A DNA stretch of 64,000 nt from Pseudomonas sp. FP453 (GCF_030687495.1 NZ_CP117435.1:3724501-3788500), one strand, 5' to 3'. Positions 38,486 through 46,938 are shown, counted from the first letter of the stretch. Numbers and translations are program-made. Notes: generated by a model not told the origin, from the sequence alone.

Positions 38486-39535
38486 TTAGAAACGCAGCGG
38501 CCACTGCCGCACACGGTCACGCAGGTTGTGCAACAGGCGGATCAAGCCCTCGGGTTCCTTGATCAGGAACACGATGATCAACACGCCAAAGATGATTTTC
38601 TGCAGGTTCTGCAACTGCCCCGCATCCACCGAGCCGCCGAACAACGCCTGCCCGGCATGGCTGAGGAAAATCGGCAGCACACTGATAAACGCCGCACCGA
38701 CGAAGTTGCCGGCGATGCTGCCCATGCCACCGATAATGATGATGAACAGGATCTGGAATGAGCGATTGATATCAAAGCTGCTGGCGCTGGCTGTGCCCAA
38801 GTAGGCAAAGGCCCACAACGCGCCGGCGATGCCTAAGTAGAACGAGCTGACCGCAAACGCCAGGCGCTTGTAGCGCACCACCGGAATGCCGACCACGGCG
38901 GCGGCGGTGTCCATGTCGCGGATCGCCATCCAGTTGCGCCCCACCTGGCTGCGCACCAGGTTGATCGCGGTCCAGGTCAGCAGCAGCACCGTGACCAGCG
39001 TCAGCAGGTAGCGGCCCAGCGGGGTGTTGAGGTCATGGCCGAACAGCGCGAGCTTGGGCGCGGAGATGGTCCCGGACGAGCCGTAGTTGTAGAACCAGGG
39101 GAATTTGACGAACAGCCATTCCAAAAAGAACTGCGCGGCCAACGTGGTGACCATCAGGTAAAAGCCCTTGATCCGCGAGCTGGGCAAGCCGAACAGCAAC
39201 CCGACCAGCGCGCTGATGATCCCGCCGCCGAGCAGTGCCACCGGCAAGCCCAGCTCCGGCAGGCGCAGCAAAAACCCATAGGTGGCAAACGCGCCGACGG
39301 CCATGAACCCGGCCGCGCCCACCGAGGTTTGCCCGGTGTAGCCGGTCAACAGGTTCAGACCCAGCCCGGCCAGGGACAGCACCAGGAACGGTATCAAAAT
39401 CGCGTTCAGCCAATAGTCATTGCCCCACAGCGGCACCACGACAAACCCCAGCGCCAACAGGCCAAGGAGGCCCCACGGGATGCGCCGCTGGATCAGCAAC
39501 AAGGGCGCGGTTTCTTGTGCAACAGGAATCGACAT
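38486..39535 (-). CDS. ABC importer permease, LivM type
   Basis: 349-residue integral membrane permease with about ten hydrophobic segments and the LivM-family block LNLLTGYTGQTSVGAAGFMAVGA. The ATG at 39535 (MSIPVAQETA) begins four bases after the LivH-type gene ends; an earlier in-frame codon would overlap it. It pairs with the LivH-type permease to form the transport channel. Confidence 0.88.
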   Translation of the reverse strand: MSIPVAQETAPLLLIQRRIPWGLLGLLALGFVVVPLWGNDYWLNAILIPFLVLSLAGLGLNLLTGYTGQTSVGAAGFMAVGAFATYGFLLRLPELGLPVALLGGGIISALVGLLFGLPSSRIKGFYLMVTTLAAQFFLEWLFVKFPWFYNYGSSGTISAPKLALFGHDLNTPLGRYLLTLVTVLLLTWTAINLVRSQVGRNWMAIRDMDTAAAVVGIPVVRYKRLAFAVSSFYLGIAGALWAFAYLGTASASSFDINRSFQILFIIIIGGMGSIAGNFVGAAFISVLPIFLSHAGQALFGGSVDAGQLQNLQKIIFGVLIIVFLIKEPEGLIRLLHNLRDRVRQWPLRF

Positions 39536-39539
39536 GGTT

Positions 39540-40421
39540 TCAGACTCGCTCGATGGCACGCTCGCCGAACAGGCCGGCGGGACGGATATACAGGAAGGCC
39601 AGGGCCAATACGTAGGCGAACCACGGCGTGATGCCGCCGCCGATCAGCGGGCCGATATACACCTCGGCGAGGTTCTCGGCCGCGCCGACAATCAGCCCGC
39701 CGACAATCGCCCCGCCAATCGAGGTAAAGCCGCCGATGATCAGCACCGGCAAGGCCTTGAGCACCACCAGCGACAGCGAGAACTGCACGCCCTGGCGCGC
39801 GCCCCACAGCAGCCCGGCGACCAGCCCGACTATCCCGGCCACCGCCCAGACGATCTGCCAGATGCGGTTGAGGTTGATCCCGATGGACAGCGCCGCCGTG
39901 GTGTCATCCGCCACCGCGCGCAGCGACACACCGATGCGGGTCTTGTTGAACAGCAGCGCCAGCACCGTCACCAGCACCACTGCCGCCGCAGCAGCGATCA
40001 GGTCGAACTGGCTGAGCATCAGCGGGCCGACAAACAGCGGCACGTCGTCGATGCCCAAATCCAGCGCGCGCACCTGCGAGCCCATCAGGCCTTGGGCGAG
40101 GCCTTCGATGATGAACGACAGGCCCAGCGTGGCCATGAACAAGGTGATCTGCGAACGGTTGACCAAGGGCCGCAGCACCAGGCGTTCGATCAGCAGTGCG
40201 CCGACGATCATCACGAGCACCGTCAGCAACAACGCCAGGGCAAACGGCACGCCCTGATCGTGCAGGCTGACGAAGGTCAGCGCGGCGAACAGCAACATCG
40301 CGCCCTGGGCAAAGTTGAACACGCCGCTGGCCTTGTAGATCAGCACAAAGCCGATAGCGACCAGCGAGTACATGGTGCCGGCGAGCAGGCCGCCGAGCAG
40401 GGTTTCCAGGAAAAAGGTCAT
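39540..40421 (-). CDS. ABC importer permease, LivH type
   Basis: 293-residue membrane permease beginning MTFFLETLLGGLLAGTMYSL, with the typical LivH pattern VLIYKASGVFNFAQGAML near residue 28 and about eight helices. Its start overlaps the stop of the LivG-type ATPase (ATGA). Part of the same five-component importer. Confidence 0.88.
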   Translation of the reverse strand: MTFFLETLLGGLLAGTMYSLVAIGFVLIYKASGVFNFAQGAMLLFAALTFVSLHDQGVPFALALLLTVLVMIVGALLIERLVLRPLVNRSQITLFMATLGLSFIIEGLAQGLMGSQVRALDLGIDDVPLFVGPLMLSQFDLIAAAAAVVLVTVLALLFNKTRIGVSLRAVADDTTAALSIGINLNRIWQIVWAVAGIVGLVAGLLWGARQGVQFSLSLVVLKALPVLIIGGFTSIGGAIVGGLIVGAAENLAEVYIGPLIGGGITPWFAYVLALAFLYIRPAGLFGERAIERV

Positions 40422-41191
40422 CAGTGCGCCACTCCCAGGTAGGCCGCGATCACGTCGGGATTGGCTTGCACTTCGGCAGGCGTGCCGTCGCCGACCTTGC
40501 GCCCGTAGTCGAGCACCACCACGTGGTGGGACAGGCCCATGACCACGCCGATGTCGTGTTCGATCAACACCACGGTGGTGCCCAGGTCGCGGTTGACGTC
40601 GGCGACGAAGCGCGCCATGTCCTGTTTTTCCTCGGCGTTCATCCCGGCCATGGGTTCATCGAGCAACAGCAGGCTGGACCCGGCGATCAAGGCGCGGCCC
40701 AACTCCACGCGTTTTTGCAGGCCGTAGGACAGGTTGCCCACCAGCACATCGCGGTGCGCTTGCAGCTCCAGAAATTCGAGAATGCCTTGGGCCCGCACGC
40801 GGAAGGCGTCGGCCTCGCGGCGCGCGCGGGGCAAGCCGAGGGCGTGTTCGAGAAAGCTGCTGCGCTGATGCCGCGACAGACCGGTGAGGATGTTGTCGAG
40901 CACGCTCATCTTCTTGAACAGCGCGTTGTTCTGGAACGTGCGGCCGATGCCCCGGCGCGCTGCGCCCAGTGGGTCGATGCGGTGGAAGTGCTGGTCTTCG
41001 AAGACGATCTCGCCGGCGTCGAAGCGGTACACGCCGTTGAGCACATTGAGCAACGAACTCTTGCCCGCACCGTTGGGCCCGATCAGCGCGCAGATCTCAC
41101 CGCGCGCCACATCGAAGGACAAGGCATTGATCGCCTTGACCCCCTTGAACGACAGCGAGATATCCCGCACCTGGAGAATGGCTTGGCTCAT
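40421..41191 (-). CDS. ABC importer ATPase, LivG type
   Basis: 256-residue ATP-binding subunit. Walker A GPNGAGKSS, LSYGLQKRVELGRAL as a variant signature (Ser-Tyr-Gly in place of Ser-Gly-Gly), Walker B LLLLDEPMAGMN and the switch histidine IEHD are visible. The ATG at 41191 (MSQAILQVRDISL) is chosen and overlaps the stop of the ligase-like gene; an earlier in-frame start would lie inside that gene. Confidence 0.88.
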   Translation of the reverse strand: MSQAILQVRDISLSFKGVKAINALSFDVARGEICALIGPNGAGKSSLLNVLNGVYRFDAGEIVFEDQHFHRIDPLGAARRGIGRTFQNNALFKKMSVLDNILTGLSRHQRSSFLEHALGLPRARREADAFRVRAQGILEFLELQAHRDVLVGNLSYGLQKRVELGRALIAGSSLLLLDEPMAGMNAEEKQDMARFVADVNRDLGTTVVLIEHDIGVVMGLSHHVVVLDYGRKVGDGTPAEVQANPDVIAAYLGVAH

Positions 41192-42087
41192 GCGATGTCC
41201 CGTTTGAATTCGGCCAGCCACACGGGTGATGAGGTGGCCTTGAGGGGTTGCCAGATATACGCCAGGCGTTGGAAGCCGAGCAGTTTGCGCACGCGGTTTT
41301 TCAGCAGGCGCCGCAGGCCGCTTTGCGGGTGGGCGATGGCCCAGTCGCACAGGCGTCGGCGCCAGGTGCCGTGGGGGGCGAGGCGGCTTTCGATTTCGTC
41401 GGCCAGATGCTGCAAGCGTTCTGCGGACAACAGCAAGCCGGTGGGCGCGACTTCACGGCGATCGCGCTGCGCCGAGGCCAGGCTTTCCGGGAAGGCCAGG
41501 CCGTGGCCGGTGTTGAGCCATTGCTCCAGCAGCACCGCCAGGCCGCCCTGCCAGTGGGTGCCCTCTTCGCTCCACAAGGCGGTTTCGCCAGAGGGTTGCC
41601 ACCAGCGGGCGAGGTGTTGCGCGGGATCGGTCGGGCCGAGCAGTTGCACGAAGTCCACCCGATTGGCGGACGCCCAGTGCCTGTTCTGCCGACCTTGCAC
41701 ATAAGAATGGCTGGGGCGGATACGCCAAAGATGCTGCTGCACCGCTTCCGGTTCCAGGTCATCGGCCAGGGTCAGCACCTGCCCGCCGATGGATTCGGCA
41801 GCCAGGGCCAGCAGCAACAGGTTCGGCTCAAACGCACCGCTGAGGGCCAGCCGCGATTGCTCGTTGAAGCCCTGCTGGCGCAAGCCATCGGCCAGGCGTT
41901 CGACGTCACGCAAGACGTCGATCCAGCGCCACGCATACCACTGGCCCTGGCGCTTGTGGCGCAGGGAGGTGTGCAGCGGGGTGATCTGCGCCCAGTGGTG
42001 CAGTTGCTCCAAAGCCTTGGGTAGATTGCCGAGCAGTTCGGCGGGCCATTCCACGGCCAGCGGGCGTTTTAGTTCGTGCACGCTCAT
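41188..42087 (-). CDS. Acyl-CoA ligase-like protein lacking the catalytic C-terminal half
   Basis: 299-residue protein resembling the first half of long-chain acyl-CoA synthetases (AMP-binding family), as found beside LivFGHM-type importers. Residues 25-110 match the N-terminal AMP-binding region (WIDVLRDVERLADGLRQQG, then LALAAESIGGQVLTLADDLE), and residues 200-290 match the segment before the A5 region (GLLLSAERLQHLADEIESRL, then LLKNRVRKLLG). The expected Ser/Thr/Gly-rich P-loop is not seen, and the second half with the A7-A10 motifs is absent. It should therefore not adenylate a substrate. No frameshift is visible: it ends cleanly and overlaps the next gene by four bases. It is first in the importer operon and may be a scaffold or a decayed enzyme. 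Confidence 0.6.
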   Translation of the reverse strand: MSVHELKRPLAVEWPAELLGNLPKALEQLHHWAQITPLHTSLRHKRQGQWYAWRWIDVLRDVERLADGLRQQGFNEQSRLALSGAFEPNLLLLALAAESIGGQVLTLADDLEPEAVQQHLWRIRPSHSYVQGRQNRHWASANRVDFVQLLGPTDPAQHLARWWQPSGETALWSEEGTHWQGGLAVLLEQWLNTGHGLAFPESLASAQRDRREVAPTGLLLSAERLQHLADEIESRLAPHGTWRRRLCDWAIAHPQSGLRRLLKNRVRKLLGFQRLAYIWQPLKATSSPVWLAEFKRDIA

Positions 42088-42163
42088 AGGGGTAATGCTC
42101 CTATTGGTGGGGTGTGCGTGCGGTGGTCCGCTGGCCGAGAAAGATCAAACAATGAAGATCAAA

Positions 42164-42252
42164 TGTGGGAGCTGGCTTGCCTGCGATGGCGGTGGGTCAG
42201 CTGATCATTTTTCAACTGACCGTCCGCTATCGCAGGCAAGCCAGCTCCCACA
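42164..42252. repeat. REPIN (TTGCCTGCGAT class)
   Basis: Complete pair TGTGGGAGCTGGCTTGCCTG with CGATGGCGG, and CCGCTATCGCAGGCAAGCCA with GCTCCCACA. It lies between the monooxygenase gene and the importer operon on the same strand, and so probably separates them or reduces readthrough. Confidence 0.92.
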
Positions 42253-42271
42253 TTTGATCCAGGTGTTTCTG

Positions 42272-43651
42272 TTAGAGGGTGGTGGCCTTGAGATCGCGGT
42301 AGCTGGCGCCGGGGTGGTTGGCGCCCAACCGCGCACCGTCACCAAACAACTTCTCGCGCAACGTGCCCTGGGCGTACTCGGTCTTGTACACCCCGCGCTT
42401 CTGCAACTCCGGCACCAGCAACTCCACGGCGTCGACAAAAGTCTCGTGGGTCAGTGCGTACGCCAGGTTGAAGCCGTCTACATCGGTGTCTTCGACCCAC
42501 TCCTGCAACAGGTCGGCCACGGTCTCAGGGCCGCCGACAAACAACGGACCAAAGCCACCAATACCCACCCAATCCGCCAGCTCATTGGGCGTCCACACTT
42601 TGTTCGGATCGGCCGTGGAGAACGCTTCCACCGCCGACTGAATCGCATTGGTGTGCACATGCTTGAGCGGTTCATCCGGCTTGAACTGGCTGAAATCAAT
42701 ACCGGTCCAGCCGGAGATCAACGCCATCGCGCCTTCGTAGCTGACGTAGGATTTGTATTCGTCGAACTTGGCCTTGGCCTTCGCATCGGTCTCGCCGACG
42801 ATCACCGTCTGCAAGTTGAAGATCAGGATCTTCTTCGGATCGCGGCCGGCCTCGGCCGCACGGCGGCGGATGTCGGCGACGGTTTTTTTCAGCAGGACCT
42901 TGGACGGCGCGGCGACGAACACGCACTCGGCCTGCTCGGCGGCAAACTGCTTGCCACGGCTGGACGCACCCGCCTGGTACAGCACCGGCGTACGTTGCGG
43001 CGACGGCTCGCACAGGTGAATGCCGGGCACCTGGAAGTGTTTGCCGACGTGGCGGATCTCGTGGATCTTGCTCGGGTCGCTGAAAATCCGCCGCTCACGG
43101 TCGCGCAGCACGGCGCCCTCTTCCCAGCTGCCTTCCCAGAGTTTGTAGCAGACCTCCAGGTATTCCTCGGCGTAGTCGTAGCGTGCGTCGTGTTCGGTCT
43201 GGGCTTTCTGGCCAAGGTTCTTCGCGCCGCTTTCCAGGTAGGAGGTGACAATGTTCCAGCCGATGCGGCCCTTGGTCAGGTGATCCAGGGTCGATAGGCG
43301 GCGGGCAAACGGATAAGGGTGTTCAAACGACAGCGAGGCCGTCAGGCCAAACCCCAGGTGTTCGGTGACCAGGGCCATCGGCGCGATCAGCGACAGCGGG
43401 TCGTTGACCGGCACTTGCGTGGCCTGGCGAATGGCGGCGTCGCCGTTGCCGTTGTACACGTCGTAGATGCCCAGCACGTCGGCGATGAACAGGCCGTCGA
43501 ACTTGCCGCGCTCAAGAATCCTGGCCAGGTCGGTCCAGTATTCCAGGTCCTTGTACTGCCACGAACGGTCGCGCGGGTGCGCCCACAGGCCGGGGGATTG
43601 GTGGCCGACGCAGTTCATGTCGAAGGCATTCAAGCGGATTTCACGGGCCAT
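42272..43651 (-). CDS. FMN-dependent monooxygenase, NtaA/SnaA/DszA-like
   Basis: 459-residue luciferase-like (LLM) flavin monooxygenase of the bacterial nitrilotriacetate/desulfurisation type, which uses FMNH2 from a separate reductase to cleave C-N or C-S bonds. Typical segments are MNCVGHQSPGLWAHPRDRS near the N-terminus and TKGRIGWNIVTSY, then TPVLYQAGASSRGKQFAAEQ. The ATG at 43651 overlaps the stop of the small dehydrogenase-domain gene. Together with SfnB it suggests oxidation of a sulfur compound; the exact substrate cannot be told from sequence. Confidence 0.85.
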   Translation of the reverse strand: MAREIRLNAFDMNCVGHQSPGLWAHPRDRSWQYKDLEYWTDLARILERGKFDGLFIADVLGIYDVYNGNGDAAIRQATQVPVNDPLSLIAPMALVTEHLGFGLTASLSFEHPYPFARRLSTLDHLTKGRIGWNIVTSYLESGAKNLGQKAQTEHDARYDYAEEYLEVCYKLWEGSWEEGAVLRDRERRIFSDPSKIHEIRHVGKHFQVPGIHLCEPSPQRTPVLYQAGASSRGKQFAAEQAECVFVAAPSKVLLKKTVADIRRRAAEAGRDPKKILIFNLQTVIVGETDAKAKAKFDEYKSYVSYEGAMALISGWTGIDFSQFKPDEPLKHVHTNAIQSAVEAFSTADPNKVWTPNELADWVGIGGFGPLFVGGPETVADLLQEWVEDTDVDGFNLAYALTHETFVDAVELLVPELQKRGVYKTEYAQGTLREKLFGDGARLGANHPGASYRDLKATTL

Positions 43652-43977
43652 CACAGCACTCCGTTGAGGTGGTAGTTGCCGACGATCTGGTACTTGGCGC
43701 GCAGCGGATCATCCAGGGTCGAGGGCAGCGCGGTGCGTTGGCCGGTGAGTTCGAATTCGGCGTTGCTCGCCGCGATCAGTGCTTCGGCGGCAGCGATCTG
43801 CGCTTCGGTGGCGGCCACCGGGCTGGGATGGGTTACGGCGCGTTCCTGCAGGGCAGCGGCCACGTCGACGCGGATCTGCAAGTCGCCGAAGCGGCTGATC
43901 ACGTAGGGGTCGGCGCTGGTTTCGACATGGCGGCGGGTGCTGTCCAGCAGTTGGCGGGCAAGGTTCAATGCGGTCAT
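43651..43977 (-). CDS. Stand-alone acyl-CoA-dehydrogenase C-terminal-like domain
   Basis: 108-residue protein that resembles only the C-terminal helices of the SfnB-type acyl-CoA dehydrogenase encoded directly before it (compare AKYQIVGNYHLNGVL here with WKYHLIGNFVLNGVK there, and IAASNAEFELTGQRTAL with LLASSKLFELAGTRSVT). It lacks the N-terminal and middle domains that bind FAD and substrate. No start problem or frameshift was seen, and both ends couple closely to neighbours, so it looks maintained as a small protein. Function unknown; it may pair with the monooxygenase or with SfnB. Confidence 0.7.
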   Translation of the reverse strand: MTALNLARQLLDSTRRHVETSADPYVISRFGDLQIRVDVAAALQERAVTHPSPVAATEAQIAAAEALIAASNAEFELTGQRTALPSTLDDPLRAKYQIVGNYHLNGVL

Positions 43978-43989
43978 GGTTGCAGTTCC

Positions 43990-45186
43990 TCAGTTCCAGG
44001 CGTGGCGCGCGGGCTTCACGCCGTTGAGCACGAAGTTGCCGATCAGGTGGTACTTCCAGCGCGCCGGGTCGTGCAGGGTGTGGGTGCGGGCGTTACGCCA
44101 GAAGCGGTCGAGGTTGTGCTTGGCGGTGACCGAACGGGTGCCGGCCAGTTCGAACAGTTTGCTGCTGGCGAGCAAGGCGGTTTCGGCGGACAGCACCTTG
44201 GCCTGGGCGACGACCAGTGAGGCGTGGGCGACGCTGTCTTCGCTCGGTTCGGCGAGGGCGCGGTCCACGGCTTCGCCGGCTTTGGCAAGGATGGCTTCGG
44301 TGCCGTGCACGCGCCATTCCAGGTCGCCGATCGCGGCGATGGTGAACGGGTCTTGCCAGCCGTGCTCCTGCTGGCTGTCGATCCATGGACGCGCTTGGCG
44401 GGCGTAGATTTTCGCGTGCTCCAGGGCGCCGAGGGCGATGCCGGTATCGACGGCCGCCTGGATAATCTGCGAAATCGGGCCGTTGGCGGTGGGTTGATCG
44501 AACGCCAAGTGGGCCGGGATCACGGCGCTGCGCGGTAGGGTGACGCCATCGAGGGTCACGCCGCCGCTGGCGGTGGTGCGCTGGCCGAAGCCGTCCCAGC
44601 TGTCGATCACGTTCAAGCCTTGGGCATCGCGCTCGATAAACGCGATAAAGGCCTGATCCTTTTCGTTGTTGCCGACGGTGGGCACGATATGGGCGAACAA
44701 CGCCCCGGTGCAGTAGAACTTCTCGCCATTGATTTGCGCGGTGTCGCCGTGGAAACGGATCTGCGTGTCGAAGGTGCCGGCGTTCTTGCTCTTGGCTTCG
44801 GAGAACGCATTGCCGAAACGGTAGCCAGCCAGGACCTTGCCGAAGTAGTGACGTTTTTGTTCCTCGGTGGCGGTTTGCAGCAGGATGTCCACCACGCCCA
44901 GGTGGTTCTGCGGAATCTGCCCCAGGGACGGGTCGGCAGCGGAGATCAACTTGATCACCTCGGCCACGGTCACATAGGACACCTCGGCGCCGCCATAGGC
45001 CTTGGGAATGGTGATGCCCCACAAGCCGCTCGCGGAAAATTCGTCGAGTTCGGCAATCGGCAGGCGCCGCTCACGGTCGCGCTCACTGGCCTCGACGGCA
45101 AAACGGGCGGCCAGGCGCGTGGCGACGTCGATGGCTTCCGCGTCCGAGCGGATGATATGGGCAGGGTGTACAGGGTGGGCAGACAT
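43990..45186 (-). CDS. sfnB: SfnB-family sulfur acquisition oxidoreductase
   Basis: 398-residue acyl-CoA-dehydrogenase-like flavoprotein of the SfnB group, associated with use of organic sulfur compounds (dimethyl sulfone and related) in pseudomonads. Visible blocks are EFSASGLWGITIPKAYGGAE, GNAFSEAKSKNAGT and the C-terminal dehydrogenase helices. The first gene of the minus-strand cluster, with a sigma-54-type promoter 38 bases before its start. Assignment to SfnB rather than DszC is from recognition of the overall pattern. Confidence 0.85.
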   Translation of the reverse strand: MSAHPVHPAHIIRSDAEAIDVATRLAARFAVEASERDRERRLPIAELDEFSASGLWGITIPKAYGGAEVSYVTVAEVIKLISAADPSLGQIPQNHLGVVDILLQTATEEQKRHYFGKVLAGYRFGNAFSEAKSKNAGTFDTQIRFHGDTAQINGEKFYCTGALFAHIVPTVGNNEKDQAFIAFIERDAQGLNVIDSWDGFGQRTTASGGVTLDGVTLPRSAVIPAHLAFDQPTANGPISQIIQAAVDTGIALGALEHAKIYARQARPWIDSQQEHGWQDPFTIAAIGDLEWRVHGTEAILAKAGEAVDRALAEPSEDSVAHASLVVAQAKVLSAETALLASSKLFELAGTRSVTAKHNLDRFWRNARTHTLHDPARWKYHLIGNFVLNGVKPARHAWN

Positions 45187-45223
45187 GGGCCGACTCCAGG
45201 CTCCGATGGGATAACGGAGTGAT

Positions 45224-45239
45224 TGCAGGAGTCGTGCCT
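45224..45239 (-). promoter_or_regulatory. Sigma-54 (-24/-12) promoter of the sfnB operon
   Basis: On the minus strand AGGCACGACTCCTGCA carries GG and GC separated by exactly ten bases, and matches the sigma-54 consensus (TGGCACG then TTGC) at most positions. It lies about 38 bases before the sfnB start codon. Sulfone-use genes of Pseudomonas are known to use sigma-54 with the SfnR activator, so the site is plausible functionally. No enhancer site was identified with confidence. Confidence 0.65.
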
Positions 45240-45340
45240 GAATTTAATCGCCAATAAAATCAGCGGGTTATCGATTAAAGCGGCTGATCAACAGCGTGCT
45301 GAACCAGCAAAGTGTGCATCCACTGTTGCGTGGCGAACAG

Positions 45341-45916
45341 TTAGATCACCACGTTGCGCACAAAGCGAACGGCGACATCACCGTCATTGCGATAGATGTG
45401 CTGCTGGTGGCTGGCAAACATAAAGAACTCACCGGCGCCGATGCTGTTTTCCACACCGGCCACGACCAACGTCAAGCTGCCCTCGAACACAAACAGTTGC
45501 TCGCTCCAGCCTTCAAGGTCTGGGTCGGGACAGTAGCGATCACCGGGCTCAAGGCGCCATTCCCACAGTTCGACTTCCCGCCGCGCCGTGGCCTTGGCCA
45601 GCAATACCGCCTTGCTGCCGTCGATCTCACCCGCCCAGGCCAGCTCGTTGATGCGACTGTGGTCGCGCACGTCCGGGGCCTGGATCAGGTCACTGAAGGC
45701 CACGTCCAAGGCTTCGGCGACGCGGTCGAGGGTGGACAGGCTGACATTCTTCTCCCCCGCCTCGATGGCCACCAGCATGCGCCGGCTGACCCCGGATTTT
45801 TCCGCGAGCGCGGTCTGGCTCAAGTCGGCGGCATGGCGCAGGCGACGGACGTTCTGGCTGACGTGCTGCAGGACCGAGGCCCGTTGCGGATTTTCTTTGT
45901 GCACTATATTGCTCAA
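45341..45916 (-). CDS. XRE-cupin transcription regulator
   Basis: 191-residue regulator with an N-terminal XRE-type helix-turn-helix (about residues 18-75: LSQTALAEKSGVSRRMLVAI) and a C-terminal cupin fold (about 110-190) that senses a small ligand. It is divergent from the EamA transporter gene with an 80-base gap that contains a perfect palindrome, so it very likely controls that gene and itself. The sensed ligand is unknown. Confidence 0.85.
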   Translation of the reverse strand: MSNIVHKENPQRASVLQHVSQNVRRLRHAADLSQTALAEKSGVSRRMLVAIEAGEKNVSLSTLDRVAEALDVAFSDLIQAPDVRDHSRINELAWAGEIDGSKAVLLAKATARREVELWEWRLEPGDRYCPDPDLEGWSEQLFVFEGSLTLVVAGVENSIGAGEFFMFASHQQHIYRNDGDVAVRFVRNVVI

Positions 45917-45929
45917 TGGGTGGGTGTGC

Positions 45930-45941
45930 GCAGTATACTGC
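45930..45941. promoter_or_regulatory. Palindrome GCAGTATACTGC, probable XRE-cupin operator
   Basis: A perfect 12-base palindrome, 14 bases upstream of the XRE-cupin start codon and 55 before the EamA start. Its place in the only gap between the two divergent genes makes it the best operator candidate. Inference from sequence and layout. Confidence 0.45.
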
Positions 45942-45996
45942 CCAGCGTGCGGCGCATTGTGCGGTCCGTGCCTTTCCCTTGCAAGACCGAGCCGCC

Positions 45997-46928
45997 ATGA
46001 CTGCCGCCAAATCCCCCTCGCGTTTCAACCGTTTCAGCAAAGCCGAATGCATCCTGGTGGTGATCACCATGATCTGGGGCGGCACCCTTTTTGCTGGTGC
46101 AACACGCCATGACCGTCAGCGGGCCGATGTTTTTCGTGGGCCTGCGTTTTGCCGCCGCGGCGATTGTGGTCGGCTTCTTTTCCCTGCGCACCCTGCGCGA
46201 CCTGACGCTGTTCGAATTCAAGGCCGGGGTGTTTATCGGCGTGGCGATCCTGTTTGGCTACGGTTTGCAGACCATTGGCCTGCAGACGATCCTCAGCAGC
46301 CAGTCGGCGTTTATCACGGCTTTATATGTGCCCTTCGTGCCGCTGCTGCAATGGCTGGTGCTGGGTCGCCGCCCCGGGCTTGATGCCAAGCATTGGCATC
46401 ATGCTCGCGTTTACCGGGCTGATGTTGCTGACGGGGCCGGCGGGGGCTTCGCTGAATTTCAGCCCGGGGGAGATCGCCACGTTGATTGGTGCGATTGCCA
46501 TAGCGGCGGAAATCATCTTGATCGGCGCCTATGCCGGGCAAGTGGATGTGCGCCGGGTCACCGTGGTGCAGTTGGCTACGGCGTCGGTGTTGTCGTTCAT
46601 GATGGTGGTGCCGATGGGTGAAGCATTGCCGGGGTTCTCCTGGCTGTTGCTGTTCAGTGCGGTGGGCCTGGGCTTGACCAGTGCGGTGATCCAGGTCGCG
46701 ATGAACTGGGCGCAGCAGAGCGTTTCGCCGACGCGGGCCACGTTGATCTATGCCGGTGAGCCGGTGTGGGCCGGGGTGGTTGGGCGGATTGCCGGGGAGC
46801 GTTTCCCGCCGATTGCGATGGTGGGGGCAGCGTTGATTGTGGCGGCGGTGATTGTCAGTGAGATGAAGACCAAGGGGCAGAAGGCGTTGGCGTTGGAAGA
46901 TGAGCTCGAGCAGGAACGACAGGGGTAA
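45997..46928 (+). pseudogene. EamA/DMT-family transporter, frame disrupted twice
   Basis: Ten-helix drug/metabolite transporter (RhaT/YddG-type permease), probably exporting a small metabolite. The start is ATG at 45997 (MTAAKSPSRF). The frame breaks at the run CCC 46085-46087 (one base too many before FLLVQHAM) and again at CCCC 46372-46375 (before GLMPSIGIMLAF). Removing one C at each site restores a continuous 309-residue protein with the normal EamA length. The parts otherwise look conserved, so these are probably sequence errors. It is divergent from the XRE-cupin regulator. Confidence 0.85.
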
Positions 46929-46938
46929 GCTCCCACAC
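46927..46938. repeat. Fragment of a REP arm
   Basis: GCTCCCACACTT directly after the EamA stop codon matches the outer end of the REP arm seen elsewhere, with no hairpin remaining. Probably a decayed copy. Confidence 0.35.

Noticed and set aside
42088..42163. Sigma-54 promoter before the importer operon
   Set aside because: One GG-N10-GC spacing exists (GGACCACCGCACGC), but the surrounding bases do not match the consensus.
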